Of a stretch of 5,002 bases of DNA, positions 1 through 5,002 are shown piece by piece. Where the stretch lies: NCBI GenBank assembly GCA_015061765.1, contig SUVZ01000310.1, positions 1 through 5,002 of the forward strand. The letters run 5' to 3'. The notes beneath the pieces were generated by a model. The model worked only from the letters and a program-made list of their open reading frames with translations. It searched no databases and was not told the DNA's origin. The first letter of the stretch is position 1, and each line of letters starts with the position of its first letter. The position numbers and the translations under genes were made by a program. Source of the DNA: Lentisphaerota bacterium (lineage in GTDB: Bacteria; Verrucomicrobiota; Kiritimatiellia; RFP12; UBA1067).

Positions 1-2
1 GG

Positions 3-692
3 CGGAAAATGGAAGACGGCAGCGGACGAGTTGAATATCCGGAATATCCATCCGCCGCCGTGGAAGAGGCTATTGTGAATGGCCTTATACATCGTGACTA
101 TCTTGAAATCGGAAGCGAAGTCCACATTGACATGTTTGATGACAGGCTGGAAGTGTATTCGCCCGGCGGAATGGTTAGCGGAGAGTTTATTCAGTCGCTT
201 GATACTCGTGCCGTCGCTTCAAAGCGCCGCAATCCAGTTATAGCCGATTTGTTCCAGCGTCTCTCGCTCATGGAGCGTCGCGGCAGCGGATTCGGCAAGA
301 TTCTTGATGCGTATCAGTTTGAGTCAGAGAAGCGGGGTCGGTCAATTGTGCCGCAGTTTCGTTCTTCCTCGTCTGAATTCCATGTCATCCTTCCGAACTT
401 AAACTACGAGGCACATGAATTGCAGCCCGTGACCGGAATCAATGCAAATGGAGTAGGTGGGGATGCTGAAGTGTCCAACAATCCCATCTCAACAACCTTA
501 ACGGAAGGGCGAAACGCAAAGATCATCATTCGTGCGATAAAGGCTAACGGCCATGTGACGATTGTTGAACTTTGCCGAAAGACCCGACTTTCAACAAGCG
601 GCGTTTATAAAATCATCGCGGCGTTGAAAGCCGCCTCTAAAATCCGCCGCATCGGGCCGACTAAAGGCGGATGTTGGGAGGTAGTGGAATGA
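3..692 (+). CDS. AlbA_2/COG2865-type ATP-binding transcriptional regulator, C-terminal part (5' end outside window)
   Basis: This is the C-terminal part of a protein of the COG2865 type (AlbA_2 domain plus HATPase_c_4 domain plus winged helix), predicted cytoplasmic regulators. The frame is open back to base 3, and the ATG at 9 has no good ribosome site and falls just before a conserved segment, so it is most likely an internal Met. The N-terminal AlbA_2 domain would lie upstream. Counting from Met at 9, residues 19-31 (EEAIVNGLIHRDY) match the family's GHKL-like N-box, with Glu20 and Asn24. Residues 44-54 (DDRLEVYSPGG) match the next ATP-binding motif, RNP at 74-76 is the usual conserved spot, and ERRGSGFGKI at 89-98 is the glycine-rich lid. 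Residues 133-168 look like a linker. Residues 169-227 look like a winged helix-turn-helix (VTIVELCRKTRLSTSGVYKI). Family membership is a motif match from memory; a regulatory role for the next genes is inferred. These proteins often sit inside or beside restriction-modification operons, which fits here. Its stop overlaps the next start by 4 bases. Confidence 0.85.
   Translation, partial: RKMEDGSGRVEYPEYPSAAVEEAIVNGLIHRDYLEIGSEVHIDMFDDRLEVYSPGGMVSGEFIQSLDTRAVASKRRNPVIADLFQRLSLMERRGSGFGKILDAYQFESEKRGRSIVPQFRSSSSEFHVILPNLNYEAHELQPVTGINANGVGGDAEVSNNPISTTLTEGRNAKIIIRAIKANGHVTIVELCRKTRLSTSGVYKIIAALKAASKIRRIGPTKGGCWEVVE
676..681 (+). promoter_or_regulatory. Shine-Dalgarno site that decides the start of the methylase-like gene
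   Basis: GGGAGG lies 7 bases before the ATG at 689, an ideal spacing. This supports initiation at 689 (ATGA overlap with the upstream stop at 690-692) or at the adjacent ATG at 692. It argues against the longer frame's ATG at 671, which would place this site inside the coding region. The arrangement suggests translational coupling to the upstream regulator gene. Confidence 0.75.
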
Positions 693-1738
693 TGGATGAA
701 TCTTTATCGCCACTTCTTTACGAGCGTGATCTCCGCGAATGGAACATTCCCGAAGTTGTATTATGCGTTCTCTTGAAAGATAGAACGACCGGAAAGAACA
801 TTATCTGGGCGACTGACGATTATGTCTCACGCGGCAATGGATTCAGCTTCTTTGATGAGATTAAAGCCGAACAGATAACTAACAAAGACGATCCGGTAAT
901 ACGCCCTCGTGTTGACAAGTGCAAGGATGAGCAACGAGAACGCATAATCAAACGCGCGGAGGTTTTCACTCCCGCCTGGGTGTGTAATGCGATGATAAAC
1001 ATGGGGGACGCGGTATGGTTTGGTCGCAAGACTTCGCCATTTAACGTTGAAGGCTACCATCGTTGGACAACCACGGCAAAACCAGTTCATTTCCCCAAAG
1101 GGAAATCCTGGCAGCAGTATGTAAGGGAATATCGTCTGGAAATCACGTGCGGAGAGGCACCATTTCTTGCAAGTCGCTATGATGCTGTCTCTGGCGAGAT
1201 GATTCCCGTACCGGAAAGGATCGGAATTCTCGACCGCAAACTTCGCATTGTCACCGAAAACATAGGTACGGAAGATCGTCAGGATTGGTTGTATCACGCG
1301 AAGCGTGCCGTCCAGGGAACTTATGGATTTGAGTGGCAGGGCGACAACATCGTGCTTGCGAGAGAAAACATTCTTGCAACCGTCGTGGAGAACTTCAATT
1401 ATGTGTTTTTCCACGAGCAATCCACGGGTCTTGAGCATCTTCTTGAAGAGCCATCATGCGGGATGCGCTATCTGATGGAACTTGCCGAGATCATAAGCTG
1501 GAACATCTGGCAGATGGATGGTCTTAGGTTCGTCGTCCCAATGAGTTGCAAACCCGTCGAGGAACGTGACATGTTCGGAAATGTGACAATGAGGGAATGT
1601 GAAGGTTGCAAGAAGCGCCGAAAGGATGTCCTCGGTGTGGCGCACCTCCACACTGGCATCTATTGCAAGATTATGCATAATTGGGACAGACGCGAGACGG
1701 AATACTTCTACCGCTACGTCATGAAAGAGGGCAAGTAG
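689..1738 (+). CDS. Methylase-like 'restriction endonuclease subunit M' family protein, probably catalytically degenerate
   Basis: A 349-residue protein resembling small proteins usually annotated 'restriction endonuclease subunit M'; the resemblance is recalled, not searched. Start 689 is chosen over 671 because GGGAGG sits 7 bases upstream and gives an ATGA overlap. Residues 11-22 and 30-49 (KDRTTGKNIIWATDDYVSRG) look like a conserved family N terminus. AEVFTPAWVCNAMI at 90-103 resembles methylase motif X. LEITCGEAPFLASRYD at 150-165 resembles SAM-binding motif I, but with CGEAPF in place of CGTGxF. GDNIVLARENIL at 218-229 is another methylase-like stretch. No NPPY/DPPY motif IV is visible anywhere, so transfer of a methyl group by this chain alone is doubtful. 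Near the C terminus, Cys304, Cys307, Cys326 and His330 (CEGC...YCKIMH) could form a small zinc-binding site. The gene lies 2 bases before the large restriction-modification gene, so it probably acts as a partner subunit in recognition, modification or control. The exact role is unknown. Confidence 0.75.
   Translation: MMDESLSPLLYERDLREWNIPEVVLCVLLKDRTTGKNIIWATDDYVSRGNGFSFFDEIKAEQITNKDDPVIRPRVDKCKDEQRERIIKRAEVFTPAWVCNAMINMGDAVWFGRKTSPFNVEGYHRWTTTAKPVHFPKGKSWQQYVREYRLEITCGEAPFLASRYDAVSGEMIPVPERIGILDRKLRIVTENIGTEDRQDWLYHAKRAVQGTYGFEWQGDNIVLARENILATVVENFNYVFFHEQSTGLEHLLEEPSCGMRYLMELAEIISWNIWQMDGLRFVVPMSCKPVEERDMFGNVTMRECEGCKKRRKDVLGVAHLHTGIYCKIMHNWDRRETEYFYRYVMKEGK
1727..1731 (+). promoter_or_regulatory. 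Shine-Dalgarno site of the large restriction-modification gene
   Basis: GAGGG lies inside the last codons of the preceding gene, 9 bases before the ATG at 1741. The stop TAG at 1736-1738 leaves only 2 bases between genes. This supports 1741 as the true start and implies coupled translation of the two proteins from one message. Confidence 0.65.
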
Positions 1739-1740
1739 TC

Positions 1741-4700
1741 ATGGATGTTACAGACATAGCGGATTTGATTGTAGGGCGGGTAGAGCCGCACATCTACGCT
1801 TTCACGACGAACACAATTCCGAACTACCTGAAAGTTGGCGACACCTACCGCCCCGTTTCGGTACGCCTTGACGAATGGAGGGAACACTACCCGCATCTTA
1901 AACAGGAAATGGAAGCGTCTGCAAAAGTCTCTCCCGCCGTGTTCTTTCGCGACTATTCCGTACACGACTATCTTGAAGGCACCTTGCATTGCGAGCGGCT
2001 GGCTTCCACATCGCTGCCCGAAGGCATCTACTATTCCAACGAGTTCTTCAAAGGTGCGGACAAGGACGATGTCATGGATGCCATAGAGGACATTCGTAAG
2101 GACTACACGGACAAATCGCTACGCTATCGATTCTATAGCGCAGAGACGAGTCTACCCGTCCACCTCAAACTCCCCTCCACAGGCTGGTGGAATCCAAGGC
2201 CTAACCAAGATACCGCTGTGGAAAAGTTTATTACCGCCGTAGCGAAGCGACGAAAAAACCTTTTGATGTACGCCGTAATGCGTTTCGGCAAGTCGTTTAC
2301 CGCCTTGTGCTGCGCGAGGGCGATGTATGGTGGCGAATGGCGCAAGAACGAACGTTTGGCGGATGGAACAGGGGCTCGTCTCGTTGTCGTCGTCTCCGCC
2401 AAGGCTGATGTGTGTTTGGAGTGGCGAAAGAATGTTGAACAGGCCGAAAACTTTAGGAACGATTACCAATTCTTCTCGGCGAACGATCTCGGTTTAAACC
2501 CAGATGCTGTTTCTGAGCATTTACATGGCGGAGGCCGCGCCGTTGTATTCCTGACGCTTCAAGACTTGCAAGGTGAGACTGTGAAGGCCAAGCACGCGAA
2601 ACTGCTGCGTGAGAAAGTCGATCTTCTGATTGTCGATGAGACGCATTATGGTGCGAGGGGCGGAGAATACGGCAAGGTTATACGCGCCACAAAGGATGCC
2701 GCCACGAAAGCCGATGTCGAGGACAGAGAAAATGCGGAGAAAATGGAGTCTGCGATAAAGGCGTTTAAAGCGAACGTCTCGCTGCATCTTTCCGGCACTC
2801 CATACCGCATCTTGATGGGCAGAGAATTCAAGGATGTCGATATCATATCGTTCTGCCAGTTCACTGACATCGTGAAGGAACAGGAACGGTGGATCGATGA
2901 AAACAAGGAGAAGCTTCTCAACGACGAAGTAGCTGAATGGGACAATCCATACTATGGCTTCCCACAGATGATCCGCTTCGCGTTCAATCCTAGCGATGCA
3001 GCGCGTAAACGCCTTGCGACACTAAAAAATGGTGGCGTCACTTACGCATTTTCCGCGCTGTTCGAGCCAGTAAGCATAAGACCGAATGAAGCGGGCGAAC
3101 ATCGAAGATTCAAGCTCGAGGAAGAGATACTCGAACTCTTTCAGGTTATTGATGGATCGAAGAATGACGATGCGCTGCTCTCGTTCCTTGATTACGACAA
3201 GTTGAAGGAAGGCAAGATGTGCAGGCACCTCGTCTGTGTCCTCCCGTATTGCGCCTCGTGCGATGCGCTCGCGGAGTTGTTGACGCGGAACAGGTCGCTT
3301 TTCAAGAATCTTGGCGAATATAAGATTCTCAACATTTCCGGTCACGACATGCCCCGTGAGTTCAGCGATACACGCGGCGTTTGCGACGCTATACGCGATG
3401 CGGAAAGTCACGACGAAAAAACTCTCACGCTCACCGTCAATAGAATGCTCACCGGCTCTACCGTGCCGGAATGGGACACGATGCTATACTTCAAGGACAC
3501 CGCTTCGCCGCAAGAATACGATCAGGCGGTGTTCCGCCTCCAGAACCAGTATGTGGTTGACATGGTGCCGGAGGATGGTGCGGACGACCGTATCCGGTTC
3601 AACAAGAAGCCGCAGACGCTTCTCGTGGATTTTGACCCCGCCCGCCTCTTCCGTATGCAGGAGGCAAAGTCGAAGATTTACAATTTCAACACGGACACGT
3701 CCGGTAACTCGAAGCTCCGCGAGCGTATTGCGGAGGAACTGCGGATTTCACCCGTTGTCTGTGCCAATGTCGGTAAGCTTGCGAGGGTCACGCCGACGGA
3801 CATCATGGCGGCGGTGCGCGAATATTCCCGCAGCCGCGGCGTTTCCGACGAGGCAAAAGCCGTTGATGTGGACATTGCGGGCCTCGCCAAATCAGACTAC
3901 CTTCTTTCCATCATAAATCGCGAATCCGAAATTGACGGCGCGTCTGGCAAAGGGAAAGGTTTCTTGTCTAAGCCTTACGATGGCAACGAGACGGAACTTG
4001 AGACACCGGAGGACGTCAAGACCGCGATCCAGAATGCAATCGGTGGCAATGCGTCCAACCAGCCGTCCCCAGGAAGTCCAGAAGCCGACGAGGAAGAAAA
4101 GAAGCGCAAGGCCATCGAAGCAAAATTACGCACGTACTATGCCCGCATCCTATTCTTCTCGTTTCTTACAAAGGATAAGGTCCGTTCCATCGGGGACATT
4201 CTTACGGTGATCGACAAGGCGGAGAACAAACGCATTGCCCGCAATACGGGTGTTACCAAGAAGGTTCTGAAGGAAATGCTGAAAGTATTCAGCAAGCAGG
4301 CGATCTCGGATTTGGATTACAAGATCGAGAACATGTCCGACCTGTCCGAGGACAACAGCGTTGATCCGCTTGAACGGGCGCGGACAATGCTCAAGAAGTT
4401 CGATAGGTTCGGGCCGTCCGAAATCGTCACGCCAGAGCGCATCGCGGACGACATGGTTGCGCTTCTCCCTGACGACGAGTTCCGTAAGATACTTGAATCG
4501 AACAAGTGTTTTCTCGACATCGCGGGGAAGATGGGCGAGTTCGCGATAGCCATCTACAAGCGGGCGAAAGCGCTTTGCCCAGACATCGACCTTTCGCGGC
4601 GTATCTACACCATTCCAACCTCAGGCCACGCCTACGAGTTTACCCGCAAGGTGTACGAGGCACTCAGACTTGACACCAAGAACATCGCAACATTCACCGC

Positions 4701-5002
4701 ATACGACATCCACAACGCTCTTGGCAAGAATCCGACTGCGTCAGACTACTGTCGTGTAGCCAACATCATTTCGCAAAAGAAACCATTTTGGAGGATCACC
4801 ATGAACGACAAGGTTTCGGCAAGAAAGACGAAATCCCCATTCGCACTGACTATCGGCAATCCGCCGTATCAGGAAGAGGGCGCATCGGGAGGAACTAATG
4901 ACGCACCTATCTATCAAGACTTCAGTCGCGTCGCAGCATTGGCAGGAGCCCCATATTCGGAACTTATCATAAAGGCACAGTGGTTCGCGGGCGGACGCGA
5001 AC
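1741..5002 (+). CDS. Single-chain restriction-modification enzyme: GIY-YIG-like nuclease, SF2 helicase and N6-adenine methyltransferase (3' end outside window)
   Basis: One open frame of 1087 codons without a stop, continuing past the window. Residues 17-103 resemble a T5orf172/MUG113-type GIY-YIG nuclease: HIY at 17-19, YLKVG at 29-33, Arg42, LEGTLH at 78-83 with Glu79, and NEFF at 100-103. Residues about 155-360 form the first RecA-like helicase domain: MRFGKS at 180-185 (Walker A variant), VVVVSA at 215-220, DETH at 299-302 (Walker B), and LSGTPYR at 350-356 (motif III). The second RecA domain has LTVNRMLTGSTVPEWD at 564-579 (motif V) and SPQEYDQAVFRLQN at 589-602 (motif VI region). Residues about 640-880 appear to be a coupler, with an acidic/lysine-rich hinge at 775-795. 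The methylase domain follows: GPSEIVTPERIADDMV at 891-906 (motif X), FLDIAGKMGEF at 924-934 (motif I), NPPY at 1040-1043 (motif IV), then IIKAQWFAGG at 1076-1085. NPPY indicates amino-methylation, most likely of adenine. The layout resembles Type ISP or Type IIG enzymes. The start at 1741 follows a Shine-Dalgarno site. The target-recognition region is expected downstream. Domain calls are by motif; the nuclease call is the least certain. Confidence 0.85.
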   Translation, partial: MDVTDIADLIVGRVEPHIYAFTTNTIPNYLKVGDTYRPVSVRLDEWREHYPHLKQEMEASAKVSPAVFFRDYSVHDYLEGTLHCERLASTSLPEGIYYSNEFFKGADKDDVMDAIEDIRKDYTDKSLRYRFYSAETSLPVHLKLPSTGWWNPRPNQDTAVEKFITAVAKRRKNLLMYAVMRFGKSFTALCCARAMYGGEWRKNERLADGTGARLVVVVSAKADVCLEWRKNVEQAENFRNDYQFFSANDLGLNPDAVSEHLHGGGRAVVFLTLQDLQGETVKAKHAKLLREKVDLLIVDETHYGARGGEYGKVIRATKDAATKADVEDRENAEKMESAIKAFKANVSLHLSGTPYRILMGREFKDVDIISFCQFTDIVKEQERWIDENKEKLLNDEVAEWDNPYYGFPQMIRFAFNPSDAARKRLATLKNGGVTYAFSALFEPVSIRPNEAGEHRRFKLEEEILELFQVIDGSKNDDALLSFLDYDKLKEGKMCRHLVCVLPYCASCDALAELLTRNRSLFKNLGEYKILNISGHDMPREFSDTRGVCDAIRDAESHDEKTLTLTVNRMLTGSTVPEWDTMLYFKDTASPQEYDQAVFRLQNQYVVDMVPEDGADDRIRFNKKPQTLLVDFDPARLFRMQEAKSKIYNFNTDTSGNSKLRERIAEELRISPVVCANVGKLARVTPTDIMAAVREYSRSRGVSDEAKAVDVDIAGLAKSDYLLSIINRESEIDGASGKGKGFLSKPYDGNETELETPEDVKTAIQNAIGGNASNQPSPGSPEADEEEKKRKAIEAKLRTYYARILFFSFLTKDKVRSIGDILTVIDKAENKRIARNTGVTKKVLKEMLKVFSKQAISDLDYKIENMSDLSEDNSVDPLERARTMLKKFDRFGPSEIVTPERIADDMVALLPDDEFRKILESNKCFLDIAGKMGEFAIAIYKRAKALCPDIDLSRRIYTIPTSGHAYEFTRKVYEALRLDTKNIATFTAYDIHNALGKNPTASDYCRVANIISQKKPFWRITMNDKVSARKTKSPFALTIGNPPYQEEGASGGTNDAPIYQDFSRVAALAGAPYSELIIKAQWFAGGRE
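1789..2052 (+). other. GIY-YIG-like nuclease domain within the large gene
   Basis: Codons 17-104 of the large protein. The order HIY, about ten residues, YLKVG, then R at 42 in VRLDEW matches the T5orf172/MUG113 branch of the GIY-YIG fold, in which a beta strand with Tyr, a second strand with K-x-G, and a helix with Arg follow each other. LEGTLH (Glu79, His83) and NEFF (Glu101) match the family's later 'E..lH' and 'EFF/EWF' positions. Either Glu79 or Glu101 could be the metal-binding acid. The domain would be the DNA-cutting part of the enzyme. No PD-(D/E)XK pattern was seen in this N-terminal segment. Confidence 0.6.
2203..3570 (+). other. SF2 helicase/translocase core within the large gene
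   Basis: Codons about 155-610. Two RecA-like lobes are marked by a Walker A variant (GKS preceded by MRF), DETH Walker B, LSGTP motif III, and motif V- and VI-like segments. In restriction enzymes this class of motor translocates on DNA using ATP and triggers cleavage, rather than separating strands. The motif VI segment lacks the usual QxxGRxxR signature; Gln595 and Arg599 are the nearest candidates. Confidence 0.8.
4411..5002 (+). other. N6-adenine methyltransferase domain (start only) within the large gene
   Basis: Codons from about 891 onward. Motif X (EIVTPERIADDMV), motif I (FLDIAGKMGEF, with Asp926 and Gly932) and motif IV (NPPY at 1040-1043) occur in the X-I-IV order of gamma-class amino-methyltransferases such as the Eco57I-type methylases. 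The later motifs and target-recognition domain are cut off by the window end. Confidence 0.8.

Noticed and set aside
671..688. Earlier ATG at 671 as start of the methylase-like gene
   Set aside because: It would put the strong GGGAGG site within the coding sequence and add six residues (MLGGSG) that look like read-through of that site.
827..1438. 203-codon open frame on the minus strand
   Set aside because: It lies wholly opposite the methylase-like gene, has no ribosome site or recognisable motif, and its translation resembles an antisense shadow of conserved coding sequence.
1835..2086. 83-codon + strand frame that might suggest a separate small gene after the methylase-like gene
   Set aside because: It is the +1 shadow of the GIY-YIG-like domain of the large gene; the true frame starts at 1741 behind a Shine-Dalgarno site.
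3311..3916. 201-codon open frame on the + strand in another register
   Set aside because: It is Arg/Ser/Thr-rich, as expected of an out-of-frame reading, and sits inside the uninterrupted large gene whose frame carries helicase motif V and VI.
1739..5002. Apparent long gene-poor stretch holding only short overlapping frames, suggesting a pseudogene or frameshifts
   Set aside because: Reading every line in the register of the ATG at 1741 gives 1087 sense codons with no stop; the gene simply runs off the window.
1741..5002. Type I HsdR or BREX PglX/DISARM helicase as the identity of the large protein
   Set aside because: HsdR has no methylase domain, PglX has no SF2 motor, and DISARM helicases are not fused to an NPPY methylase with an N-terminal nuclease. 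The domain order fits a single-chain restriction-modification enzyme better.

Overview
The window is bacterial coding DNA packed almost edge to edge on the + strand. It holds three genes in one direction: the end of one, one complete gene, and the first 1087 codons of a very large one. Junctions are tight: a 4-base ATGA overlap and a 2-base gap, each behind a clear Shine-Dalgarno sequence. No RNA gene, insertion sequence, CRISPR array, terminator or intergenic promoter is visible. The sequence alone does not fix the taxon. It suggests a bacterium with strong Shine-Dalgarno use and roughly balanced base composition.

Region by region: (1) 3-692 is the C-terminal part of an AlbA_2/COG2865-type ATP-binding regulator, with a GHKL-like ATPase core and a C-terminal winged helix. 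Such proteins are often found beside restriction-modification genes. (2) 689-1738 is a complete 349-residue protein resembling the small 'restriction endonuclease subunit M' family. It has methylase-like motif X and motif I regions but no visible NPPY catalytic motif, and it has a Cys/His cluster near its C terminus. (3) 1741-5002 is one uninterrupted reading frame running off the window end. It encodes a GIY-YIG-like nuclease domain, an SF2 helicase/translocase, a long coupling region, and an N6-adenine methyltransferase domain with NPPY. The frame is easy to miss because its stop lies beyond the window and several shadow frames cover it.

The main inference is that the window carries most of a single-chain restriction-modification enzyme. 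Its layout (nuclease, translocase, coupler, methylase) is analogous to Type ISP enzymes such as LlaGI/LlaBIII, but with a GIY-YIG-like nuclease at the N terminus rather than a PD-(D/E)XK one. It is co-translated with a methylase-like partner that appears catalytically degenerate, and preceded by a putative regulator. Missing from view are the C-terminal part of the methylase, any target-recognition domain, and the start of the regulator.
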